A DNA stretch of 10,435 nt from Goniomonas avonlea (Eukaryota; Cryptophyceae; Goniomonadida; Goniomonadaceae). The stretch covers positions 1-10,435 of the forward strand of contig QUTJ01031224.1 of assembly GCA_003573635.1 (NCBI GenBank), written 5' to 3'. The translations under genes and the position numbers were made by a program. Below, one piece after another: positions 1 through 7,860 of this stretch (its first letter is position 1; the number at the start of each line of letters is the position of its first letter). The notes beneath the pieces were generated by a model. The model saw only the letters and a program-made list of their open reading frames with translations, did not search any database and was not told the DNA's origin.

Positions 1-40
1 CTGACAAGGATGACCAGAGGGAGTCAGACACGCAGAGGAA

Positions 41-52
41 AGAGAGAGAGCG

Positions 53-108
<56 letters not shown>
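41..108. repeat. (AG)n microsatellite
   Basis: Almost pure AG dinucleotide repeat, uninterrupted from about 57 to 108, with two CGAG interruptions near 51-56. It gives Ser-Leu or Arg-Glu runs in translation, so reading frames through it are not evidence of a gene. Confidence 0.97.
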
Positions 109-111
<3 letters not shown>

Positions 112-689
112 TCGACGCAGATGCACCGGTGACACTTGTGGTGGCAGCATGCGTCGCCGAGCAGCCGCTCTGTTTCAAACCTGGAAGGCTGATGACCGAA
201 AGGTGCACAAAATTTGCCGTATTCGGGTGGTTCTGCAAAACGCATTCCGAGGAAGAATTGGCGAATTCCGAGTATTCTGTCATTTTTGATATGCACCAAA
301 TTGTGTATCTTAAGTTATTGGCGAGTCGAATTTCGAGTGATGTTCTCGTCAATTCAACTCGCCCATGTTCTTGCCAGCCTAATGGTCATCTGCCAGAGGT
401 TAGATACACAGACACAACTGTGGATCTCATTACGTGTCAACATTCCAGAAACCCCTGATTCTGCTCTCATTTTTGCTCCGCCCCTCTCTGCTCCTCGTTG
501 TTGCTTTGTTGGCGAATGTCTTGCACGTGCGAGACCACTTTTGCCTTTGGCGATCTCTCTCCTCTCAGTGTGTGTGCGTCTGCCACCCCCCCCCTTCCCC
601 CACCCCTCTCTCACACACCCTCGCTCGAGTTTCTGTGGGCGTCCATCGAGGACGGGTTGAGGATTTAATTTCTCGGATTCAATAATGTA
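109..689. other. No convincing gene; low-complexity flank
   Basis: I see no supported gene here. A 45-codon ATG frame at 149-286 (Arg-rich start, MRRRAAALFQTWK) is the only candidate and could be a 5' exon of the gene that follows, but no splice partner could be fixed. From about 460 onward the sequence becomes C/T-rich with TGTG and poly-C tracts (nine C at 586-594), so other open frames in this stretch are probably compositional. Confidence 0.5.
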
Positions 690-719
690 GGGGGTTGGGT
701 TGGGTTAAGGGTTTCGGGG
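690..719 (+). repeat. G-quadruplex-forming, telomere-like G-rich stretch
   Basis: Five G runs (690-694, 697-699, 702-704, 709-711, 716-719) are separated by spacers of 2-4 nt made mainly of T and A. The pattern GGGTT-GGGTT-GGGTTAA-GGGTTT resembles degenerate telomeric DNA and satisfies the usual G3+N1-7 quadruplex rule. A C-strand unit CCCTAAACCCT occurs at 829-839 in the opposite orientation. Confidence 0.7.
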
Positions 720-720
720 C

Positions 721-1020
721 AGAGGGCGAAAGGCAGTCCCCTCTACCCCTGCCCCTGCCCCTGTTCCTGCCTGTGTCTGTGCCCCCCCCCCACCCTGCCC
801 TTCTGTCCTGCCTCTGCCTCTGCCCTTGCCCTAAACCCTCGAAACATTATCCGAGATCCACCCCCCAGCACGAACGGTCGTCCCCCTCTCCCCTCCCCCG
901 TCTGCTCCAAGACCCTCACCTAACCCCAGCCCCTGTCCATTAGCCCCTGCCTCTGTCCCTCACGCTCTGCCACGAAGCCCTCGCCCGAACGCCAACCCCC
1001 CGTGCATTAGCCCCTGCCTC
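721..1020. repeat. Degenerate CCTGCC/CCCTG C-rich repeats
   Basis: A C/T-rich low-complexity block built of variants of CCCCTG, CCTGCC and TCTGCC, with poly-C at 782-790. The phrase CATTAGCCCCTGCCTC appears at about 938-953 and again at 1005-1020, so it is partly a tandem duplication. It lies upstream of, and may be an intron or promoter of, the following plus-strand gene. No coding evidence is seen in it. Confidence 0.75.
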
Positions 1021-1045
1021 ATCAAGTAACCGATCGTCCGTGCAG

Positions 1046-3904
1046 CTGGCTGCTTGCGCAACTCGGAGCTGTGCGACGCCCGCACCCACCGCGAGCGAAC
1101 CACCTTGCCTGAATCCACCTTGCCTGAATCCAATTGCTGAAGAGGAGGAGGAGGGTGACGAGGGCCATGAGCATGGGCACAGTCACGGGCTGCACGTGTC
1201 GCAGGTGGGTCTGTTACCCCCCCCCGAATATCGACCCAATTTGCTGTGGTGTTGCCCATGCGCACGCGCGCAGCTCACTAGTGCCTCCTAGTCGAGCGTC
1301 GTACTAGTACTACATGTGTCGTATCAGGACGGCATTTTCAGTATGATGGTTCATTTTTCAAATGGGCATAGACTGTGTTTATTTTGGCGGATTCGGCCAG
1401 GATTGAAACCAGCAAGACCACACGCAAAGGGTCTGAATTCCTCCCAAAACTGGCAATCAGATCAGAAAATTCTCTCATCGGAAAGTTATCCGCTGAAAAA
1501 AAACGTCGTGCTGGTACGATATCGTACTCGACTAGGAGGCACTAGAGTGACATCGCTGCGGTGGCTGCAATCAAAGAGAGACAACACAGACAGTCCCCTC
1601 CTCTCCCTCCTCAAAGAGAGACAACACAGACACACAGGCATCCATCCACATCCATACTCTCATACATCCGTACATCCATATCCACACATCCATTCATCCA
1701 TCCATCCTCCATACATACACTCACGTGAGATCGCTGCGATGGCTGCCACCCTCAGTGAATCAAAAATCAAAGAGACACAGACAGACCCCGAACGACCGAC
1801 AGGCATCCATCCATACACTCATACGTCCATCCATTCGTACACACACTCACGCACCCCTCCACCAGAGTGACGTCGCCGCGGTGGCTGCTGCAGTGGCGGA
1901 ACAAGCTGCCACCCTCAGCAACGCCAAGGGTCCAGCTAAACCCGCTGACCGCCGCATATACACTTTGGAGTGCCGTGTTCAAGAAATCAGCAAGAAGCTC
2001 GACCGGATGGTGTGTTGCTCCCGCTCTCTCTGTGCCTGTGCGCGTGTGTTCGTTTAGGGGAGCCGACAGCTCAACTTGGCTGCACACTTTCAAAATCGTT
2101 GTAGTCATGATCTCGATTGATTACAAAGTGGAGCCAAGTTCAGCTGTCGCCCCATTTCCCTTTCGAGTTGTCACTCCTCCAACGCTGGTCCAAGACCACG
2201 GAGCTATGACATCGTCACCCTCCATGGCCTGGTCACCCACCCCACCGCACGCAATCTCACCGTGCTGCTCATTCGAGCGCACGCAATCTCACACGGTGCT
2301 GCCCACCCGAGCGGCCGCAATCTCACCGTGCTTCTGCTGATCTTCCACCCCGCCGCACGCTCGCTTGAGCCACACTTGCACGCAGAAACAAGAACACACG
2401 CGTGACGCCGCCACCAGTGCACACGCAGACACACGAACACGGAGCGCACGTCGCTCGCAGACACCAAAGTACACGCCCACACGCAGTCACACGAACACAA
2501 AACACGCAAGCACACGGCCGACGCACGCAGTTACAACAAACACACACTCAACGCACGCAGACAAGCACACCCTCCCGACGCCAGTCTGATTGACAAGCCG
2601 AGGACCTGCTTTGCACCCCCGTCCACGAGCTCGGCGCCGAATGGATGCCGTTTAACAAACTTCAACAGGACGCTCAGTTCTCAGCGCAACTGGGTGCTAT
2701 CCTTGCCGCAGTCACCCGCGAAACGATGTCCGCGTCCAAACTGCACAGCAACTTGTCGGGGCCCAGAGCTCACGACGAGAAGCTCGATTATCCCGTATGG
2801 GGCGCTACTTCGACCCCTCGCGGCAAGGCCAGTTATCGCTCACGGAGCAAGGTGAACTACAACCTTTATCTATGCGTTCTATGCGAGCGCAGTCATAAGG
2901 GGTGCTAATGCCGAGCACCAGCTTCGTAGAGGTTCCATCCTGTTAGCGATGTCTATCAACTGTCACGTGCGCCGTAATCAGTTGAGCAGTATCTTTGATT
3001 ACGGCTGGTTTACGGGAAGCGGGCAATGGCTGCAAGGCGCGCCTGACAGTTCCTGATAGCGGTAGTCACGCAACCGCAGCGCCGAGTGATTCTAGACAGC
3101 GACAAGTGGGCACAAAAATATAATTCCCACTCTGCAGCAACTCCCCCCCCCCCCCCTGATTTCGCTTTCCAGGTTGTACCGCTGCCCGCAGAACCTCCTG
3201 TGGCACAGCCCTTCGTTGCGGAATCGCCCAAGCTAGCTCTTGCGAAAGATGCCACACCCACAACGTTGGCCAGTCCCACGTGTGCCAGCCCAGCGCATGC
3301 ATTGACCATCTCATCGAGTGCGCCACTGGCCAGCCCATCGCATGCGGCATTGGCCAGCCCATCGCATGCAGCATTGGCCAGCCCATCGCATGCAGCATTG
3401 GCCAGCCCATCGCATGCGGCATTGGCCAGCCCATCGCATGCGTCGGCATTGGCCAACTCAGCCAGCCCATCGCATGTGTCGATGTTCGCTAGCCCAACGC
3501 ACGCGACCTTGGCCAGTCCCACGCATGTGACGACGTTCGCTAGCCCATTGCCTGAGACGTTGGCGAGCCCATCGCATGCGTCGCCCTCCAAAAGCGACAA
3601 CCACTCACATTCGATACAACCCGAACACGATGGTGATCACGGAGTCCTGCCTGGTACTCCGCAGGGTGATGGTGATCGCAGAGCCCTGCCTAGTATATCG
3701 GTTTCGCAGGGTGATGGTGATCGCGGAGCCCTGCCTGTTACTCCACCCCAAGCCTATTCCCCGCAGGGTGACGATCGTCGGTTGCCCATTACTCCGAAAG
3801 GAATTGAAATTTTCAATCGGGGGAACGTGGCCGGGACGTCGTTTGTCGTGTTCGAGGACGATTCGGGCACTGCACACACAGTGGACTTGGAGGACACTGA
3901 CTGA
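1046..3904 (+). CDS. Unrecognised multi-exon gene, SP/TP-rich repeat protein (5' end missing)
   Basis: I do not recognise this protein. Proposed exons are 1046-1204, 1866-2009, 2603-2851 and 3173-3904, all joined in phase 0 by GT-AG introns of 661, 593 and 321 nt and giving 427 residues without an ATG. The start must therefore lie in an upstream exon, or the first exon is misplaced. Exon 1 ends in an acidic/His patch (five Glu, then HEHGHSHG). Exon 2 is Ala-rich then charged (LECRVQEISKKLDRM), a likely short helix or coiled coil. Exon 3 is mixed helical (NKLQQDAQFSAQLGAILAAV). Exon 4 holds five 8-residue ASPSHAAL-type repeats, then four GDGDR-ALP-TP units, and an acidic tail (FVVFEDDSG). Many Ser-Pro and Thr-Pro dipeptides suggest a substrate of proline-directed kinases, which is inference. 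The last acceptor, after a long pyrimidine tract, is the clearest; the exon-3 acceptor is the weakest. Its 3' end faces MLH3. Confidence 0.55.
1278..1545. mobile_element. MITE-like element with 19-bp perfect terminal inverted repeats
   Basis: The left end CTAGTGCCTCCTAGTCGAG (1278-1296) is the exact reverse complement of 1527-1545. Both ends sit on the palindrome CTAG, so a TA or CTAG target duplication is possible; TA would fit Tc1/mariner-type insertion, but the family is not assigned. The 230-nt interior is more AT-rich than its surroundings and encodes no transposase, so the element would be non-autonomous. Subterminal CGTCGT-CT-GTAC blocks occur near both ends (1297-1310 and 1504-1516). 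The right end directly abuts a copy of the exon start (AGTGACATCGCTGCGG). Confidence 0.7.
1546..1865 (+). repeat. Tandemly duplicated exon start plus CATC microsatellite
   Basis: The real exon start at 1866 (GACGTCGCCGCGGTGGCTGC) has degenerate upstream copies at about 1548 (GACATCGCTGCGGTGGCTGC) and 1727 (GATCGCTGCGATGGCTGCC). The second copy also keeps the later CACCCTCAG block after an internal deletion. Each upstream copy is followed by AATCAAAGAGA-ACA-CAGACA and then CATCCATCC/CATACA microsatellite ending in ACTCACG. This makes a roughly 140-180-bp unit repeated before the functional acceptor. Confidence 0.75.
2064..2149. repeat. Imperfect inverted repeat (hairpin)
   Basis: The 18-nt arms 2064-2081 and 2132-2149 pair with one mismatch. 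Pairing resumes inward with CACTTT (2085-2090) against AAAGTG (2125-2130), then ATCG against CGAT. The transcript would form an 86-nt stem-loop inside an intron. It could be the relic of a small inverted-repeat element or a structured RNA; no family was recognised. Confidence 0.6.
2248..2340. repeat. Three-copy 32-34 bp tandem repeat
   Basis: GCAATCTCAC occurs at 2251, 2283 and 2317, each followed by a version of CGTGCTGCTCATTCGAGCGC. It lies within an intron, and open frames on both strands through it are probably a by-product of the repeat. Confidence 0.8.
2366..2578. repeat. ACACG/CACGCA-rich low-complexity tract
   Basis: Irregular runs of CACACG, ACGCAC and ACACAA with almost no other composition. 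It lies in intron 2 just before the proposed acceptor. Its open frames (His/Thr/Arg on plus, Cys/Val on minus) are compositional. Confidence 0.85.
2852..3172 (+). other. Intron 3 of the left gene
   Basis: Donor GTGAAC follows ...SRSK; the acceptor TTTCGCTTTCCAG is preceded by a run of 14 C (3143-3156) and CTGAT as a possible branch site. The phase is 0 on both sides. No further exon was identified in the 321 nt. Confidence 0.55.
3326..3445 (+). repeat. Five 24-bp repeats encoding LASPSHAA units
   Basis: Units at 3326, 3350, 3374, 3398 and 3422 are nearly identical (TTGGCCAGCCCATCGCATGC then GGCA, AGCA or GTCG). More diverged copies continue to about 3590. Each unit supplies one Ser-Pro dipeptide and one His. 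High DNA identity among units points to recent tandem expansion. Confidence 0.92.
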
Positions 3905-4462
3905 GTGGCTGAGCAGACGACTGTGACAATGACCCTTGTCTGTCCCCGGGGACACAATCATATCTGCCAAACATGGATTCTTGACCGTTGAGGCGAGTGT
4001 CTGGACAAAAAAATAGAGACACATCTGCGTCTTTGTCGCTGCCGATGGGAGTTCGGGTGGTTTTACTTTGCTGTTGAGGCGAGTGTCTGGACGAATACCA
4101 CAGTGTTTCGCATGCAGATGAAAATGTCGCTTCCAAAGCAGGAAGGTTACTGGTAGGAAGCTCAGAAGATTACAAGAAGCAAACAAGAACAGGACATGTT
4201 AGCTTTTGCGAGGAGATCAGCACATGACATGCCTGTGGACGCATGACGTCAGACCAACGCCCTGGGCGCGGCATGCAGGTGCCCCTCGTCACGGACTCGC
4301 GATGGGAGATTGCTGAGTGTTGGCGCAGGAGGGAAGTATGTTGCAGCCGTTGCCTGCAAGCGCCTTTTAAGTGTGCAACGAGGCAGACAGCGGGTACACA
4401 AGTTCTAAACTACGCCCACTGAGTTAACGGTGGTACAGCCGCGGACAGGACCGTTCTGGTGT
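3905..4462. other. Convergent intergenic spacer with a 20-bp direct repeat
   Basis: This lies between the stop codons of two convergent genes and must hold both 3' UTRs; no AATAAA signal is obvious. The 20-mer GTTGAGGCGAGTGTCTGGAC occurs twice in the same orientation at 3987-4006 and 4073-4092. A minus-strand open frame crosses it but has no family signal. Confidence 0.7.
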
Positions 4463-7400
4463 CTAGATCTCAGCAGGGCGCACCCGAGTAAGATCCAGCA
4501 CCGGCACCATCGATGGACGCCCATGCGCGCACTGGAAGGGTAACTGGCACTCGCCAAGATTTCGCACAATGCCAACGCACTGCTCGCGCGTGAGCTTGTC
4601 ACCGAACATGACTGCCCCACGGCAGGCCTTGTTGGCCAGGATCCGTTGTACAGCTTGTGGGGGGATGTATGCTGCGCCACTCGTTGCATCCAACTGTGCC
4701 AAGAAGTGAGTGTACATCATTGCGTGTCCCAGACACAAACACCGTAACGCCCATGCACCAACACTTCTGCTGGTGCCTGGTTTCTGCTTGATGCAACGTA
4801 ACTGTTCAAGCAAGGAATAAGGATCGTGGAGCACACACCGCACGAAACTAGCCTTCATCTCGGTTCGGCTCAGCTAAACAGAGAAGCAACTGCATCATAC
4901 CTGGTGAAGAAACGCACGGAGATCTTCCGGACAAAACGCTTCTCCCGCCACGGTCGGAAGCGCAGTTAACAAAAACCGTGGCCGCACAGCCTGTTCACAG
5001 CGACGCAGTGAGTTTAATATGTACTAGTTTTCGCGCAAGGGATACCTGTCTTTCCTGTGAAACTCCAAAGCCCCAAGCCATGAGTGTGGTTCGGTGAACT
5101 CGGAGCAACAGCTGCTCACGGGATGAGGCATCAAACAACTCAGGTTTTGGCAACACAGACGATCGCAGTCGGGTGCCGTCCGTGGATGCTACCAAAAACT
5201 CTCGCTGGTACTCCTCAAGTCGAATACGCTCTGAGGCGGCGTGCTGGTCAATCAAGTAGAGGCGAGGGCCAATCAAAACAACAATAAACTTCGAGTCAAC
5301 TTGGTTAATGACAAACGCATGTCGAATCATATCCTGCCACAACGGGTCAGCTCGGCGTGCAAGCCGGTGGAGCTCGTACCTTGGTGATCTTGGTTGGTAG
5401 TTGAGCACACCGAGCGGAATCAGGCACTCTCACGGATGGTGGTATCACCGAGGTCTCGGGTTCCCAGTTCTGCACGGGTGTCAGCATGCCACCTTCTAGG
5501 TAGACCTTTCTGACCCGAAACTGCTGCAGAACCAGTGGGGTGTATGCAGGAGGCAAAACCTGGGTGGAATGATACTCCAGCAGAGTCATGATGCAGGAGA
5601 GAGAATCATCGAGCACATGGTCGTCGTACACACTCTCGTCTGCTAGAGCGGCTGTTGGCTCGCGATCGGTCCTCAGCGCAGCGGCCTCGTCCTCCGCCAC
5701 ACTGGCATGCGCACAGGGGGGCAACTGGAACCAAACAGGGCTTGCGAACGACCGATGTGAGAGCAACCCAGAGGCGTTAGAGCTGGGCATCGGAGCATTC
5801 TGTTGGTCTTCTCGCTGTCGCGGCGAGGACGAATTTGATTCACCAGGCGACACATCAAATACACACGGCACGCGTGCTGACCAAGACAGGACGTGCGAAT
5901 ACTGTCGTGCAGGGCCTTCCTCCACTGTCGATATCCGCGTGCTAGAAGGAAGCACTCGTCGACGTTTTGGTGGTGTAGCGACAAGATCTCGATGAGCAAC
6001 TGACTGTTTACACGAGCCCGCTGGACTTGAGGAGAATGGCCTAAAAATGGACCAAGGCATCATGAAAGGTAGAGTGCTTGGAGAAACTGGTGATGCAGCA
6101 ACGGCCTCGTCATCCACTCTGGTTGGGACATCAGATTCGCAGGGGGGGTACGATCCAGGAGGGCTTGACACCCTCATCTCCTCTTCTCGGCAAGTGGTAA
6201 GTCAATGGCAAGGCGAAACACGCGAACACACCGCCCATAACTTTGCGAAGAAGCGACTCAACAGCATGTTCAATGATGCTCCAGTCCTGCGAGTTGTTCA
6301 CGTTAACGAATGCACGAGAGTGGCCCCTGTCTAACCTGGAATTCCACCAGTGTCTTGGTGGGATCAAAGGTGATGTGGTAGGCAGCCTGTGCTCCATTAG
6401 AAACGAGAGTGCCCACCTCAGTGACCGTACTTCGGGGCAAAAGACCTGCAGAACGAAGACTGGATATCTGTTGGGGTGATCCACGGCGGCGCGCTGCGCC
6501 CAGCTGGCAAGGCACGGTGACGCTTTCAAACCTTTATCCTTCGCAAGGCGTGTATATCTGATTTGGGTTACTCCAAACGCTAGACAACGGGGCACAGCTG
6601 TACGTGCGGTTGACGACTTTCTGAACCTCAGACTGCACGCAATGGCGCTGGTTGATGAACACAAATTGGAGATCCTTCTGGACTGTTATTACACGCATTA
6701 AACCCAAGCGCGCTTGTACCTTTGTCTGGTGTGCGCTCATTGATGGTGAGAAAAGGCCGCACAGACGAATGTTAGCAAGGCCGACTTCAACCTCCGACAA
6801 CGTTTCAGCAATGTTCGCTCCGAAGATCTGGGAAAAGTTGGCTGCAATGCCAGATACCTGTGAACATGACTATCAGAGTTTGTCGCACAGTATTGTTGAA
6901 AACCTTGCGAGTTGAAAAGAGGGAAACAGAACGTCCCAAGTCGAACACAGAGAAAGCAACTTCGGGATGGGCGAGTGCCACGCAACGAATGCTCCATTGA
7001 ACCCTCTCAACCTCGGCATCAATACTTTTTTGTTTTCCCAAAAGTCTTTGCCTATGCACTGGTCGATTATAAAACAGGTCACGGCAAGTTACGGTCGTCC
7101 CGATTCCGTGTAGCTCATTAGATCGGCTCAAGACTGGAGACTTTCCGTTTCTGAGGTGCTTCAGGTTGGTCTCACTGGGAGCCTGCCCAGATCTACTCAA
7201 AATTTCAAGGATCGAAACTTCTGCAATTGACGCAAGTGCTTCCCCCCGGCAACCGTACGGGCAGCCGCGCTCGCCACCTTGATGAAAATTGCTGCTCATA
7301 TATCGCTGCCCGGCGAGAGCTAGGTCCTGTGTCAGCGTCAGAAGCAACAACAATAGGTTTCCTAGAGCGAACGCACGTTGAAACCCATGCCACGTCCGTT

Positions 7401-7614
7401 ATCACGAACTTGGATGAAGCATCTCGGCGCGTCCACCTTGATGTTGACTCTGGTGGCTTCTGACTGCAAGTTCATCAGCAGCACATTCCAAAACACAAAT
7501 CCTCACATCAACTGCATTGAACACTAACTCTTCAACCACACGAGTAAAACTCGTAATGGTCACATCACCTCTCAGGCTCCCCGCCACCTTTTGGTCTAGC
7601 AAGTTCAGAGGCAT
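4463..7614 (-). CDS. MLH3: DNA mismatch repair / meiotic recombination protein MLH3 (MutL homolog)
   Basis: Twelve exons on the minus strand: 7614-7507, 7463-7377, 7326-6904, 6857-6720, 6677-6604, 6557-6431, 6386-6336, 6286-6232, 6185-5380, 5333-5046, 4990-4901, 4858-4463. Spliced they encode 880 residues. The N-terminal GHKL ATPase shows VVEELVFNAVD (E29, N33), RDNGRGM (57-62), GCRGEALASI (90-99), GTTVTCRDLFYN and ITFDPTKTLVEF. A disordered linker fills about 345-610. The C-terminal endonuclease has an intact DQHA-x2-E-x4-E (652-663), ACR (827-829) and CAHGRP (859-864), with the ECQLPFQCAHGRPSM block typical of MLH3 rather than MLH1 or PMS. MLH3 pairs with MLH1 (MutL-gamma) to nick DNA during meiotic crossing-over, with a minor repair role. 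The ATG at 7614 places E29 and N33 as in bacterial MutL. The linker is much shorter than in mammalian MLH3. Odd points: TSK reads SSN (76-78) and GFRGEA reads GCRGEA. The exon 8/9 and 11/12 junctions have alternatives. Confidence 0.93.
4859..7506 (-). other. Eleven ultrashort GT-AG introns of MLH3
   Basis: Introns with lengths: 7506-7464 (43), 7376-7327 (50), 6903-6858 (46), 6719-6678 (42), 6603-6558 (46), 6430-6387 (44), 6335-6287 (49), 6231-6186 (46), 5379-5334 (46), 5045-4991 (55), 4900-4859 (42). All start GT and end AG, and the spliced frame stays open throughout. Most carry a YTNAY-like branch site near the acceptor, for example CTGAC, TTAAC or CTAAT. The 42-nt intron at 6719-6678 is in frame and stop-free, so its retention would insert 14 residues. 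Confidence 0.85.
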
Positions 7615-7860
7615 TGGCAGCTCCAAGGGCCGAGGCTTGGACAAGACGAAAAAGGAAAGATCACTACTTGCTAACCGAAGTGCTCGACAAAAGACGAAGA
7701 TTGCGGTCTATCAAAGGCTGTGATAAGCCTTATCTTCGACAAGACTCGGACAAGTTGAGCAGGAGGCAGCTGAAGCCTGGTGGCGTGGCACAGCTTCTGA
7801 CGTTCATTCTTTCGGCGTCTTGGGAAAAAGAAGGCCCGCATCAAATTCACATGCCTCTGA
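7615..7860. promoter_or_regulatory. Divergent promoter region between MLH3 and the membrane-protein gene
   Basis: The 246 bp between the two divergent ATG codons must contain both 5' UTRs and promoters. No TATA box is obvious. A motif of the form CGACAAGAC or GGACAAGAC recurs (about 7639, 7684, 7736 and 7748), and a GATA-type palindrome lies near the middle. Confidence 0.65.
7722..7734. promoter_or_regulatory. GATAAG-C-CTTATC palindrome, possible GATA-factor site
   Basis: A perfect 6-bp inverted repeat of GATAAG around a single C, 108 bp upstream of the MLH3 ATG and 127 bp upstream of the other ATG. It matches the WGATAR core of GATA zinc-finger binding sites twice. Function is inferred only from the motif and its position. 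Confidence 0.35.

Larger units (their letters stand above)
1205..1865 (+). other. Intron 1 of the left gene, enlarged by insertions and duplications
   Basis: Donor GTGGGT follows ...SQ; acceptor CTCCACCAG precedes AGTGAC. The intron holds, in order, about 70 nt of plain sequence, a 268-bp inverted-repeat element, two degenerate copies of the downstream exon start, and CATC/CATA microsatellites. It is over ten times longer than the neighbouring MLH3 introns. Confidence 0.55.
2010..2602 (+). other. Intron 2 of the left gene, repeat-rich
   Basis: Donor GTGTGT follows the codon for Met in ...KKLDRM; the acceptor is placed at CCGAG before GAC because an in-frame TGA lies just upstream at 2591-2593. 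Contents are a long imperfect hairpin (2064-2149), a 32-34-bp tandem repeat (about 2248-2340) and an ACACG/CACGCA-rich tract (about 2366-2578). An undetected small exon inside is possible. Confidence 0.45.

Noticed and set aside
149-286. 45-codon ATG frame as a separate small gene or first exon
   Set aside because: No family resemblance and no clearly in-phase donor linking it to the next exon; it is mentioned only as a possibility.
1316-1870. Plus-strand open frame of 184 codons
   Set aside because: It crosses the TIR element, duplicated exon remnants and CATC microsatellite; this composition explains the lack of stops.
2204-2593. Open frames on both strands rich in Cys/Val or Thr/His
   Set aside because: These are products of the ACACG-rich low-complexity tract and the 33-bp tandem repeat.
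3010-3600. Minus-strand frame with GLANAACD repeats
   Set aside because: Antisense shadow of the 24-bp repeat exon; the plus frame has a strong splice acceptor and a consistent downstream sequence.
3605-4186. Minus-strand open frame of 193 codons
   Set aside because: It overlaps the SP/TP-rich exon antisense and shows no recognisable family; treated as chance.
5588-5995. Plus-strand open frame opposite the MLH3 linker
   Set aside because: It lies antisense to a large MLH3 exon whose reading frame connects both conserved domains.
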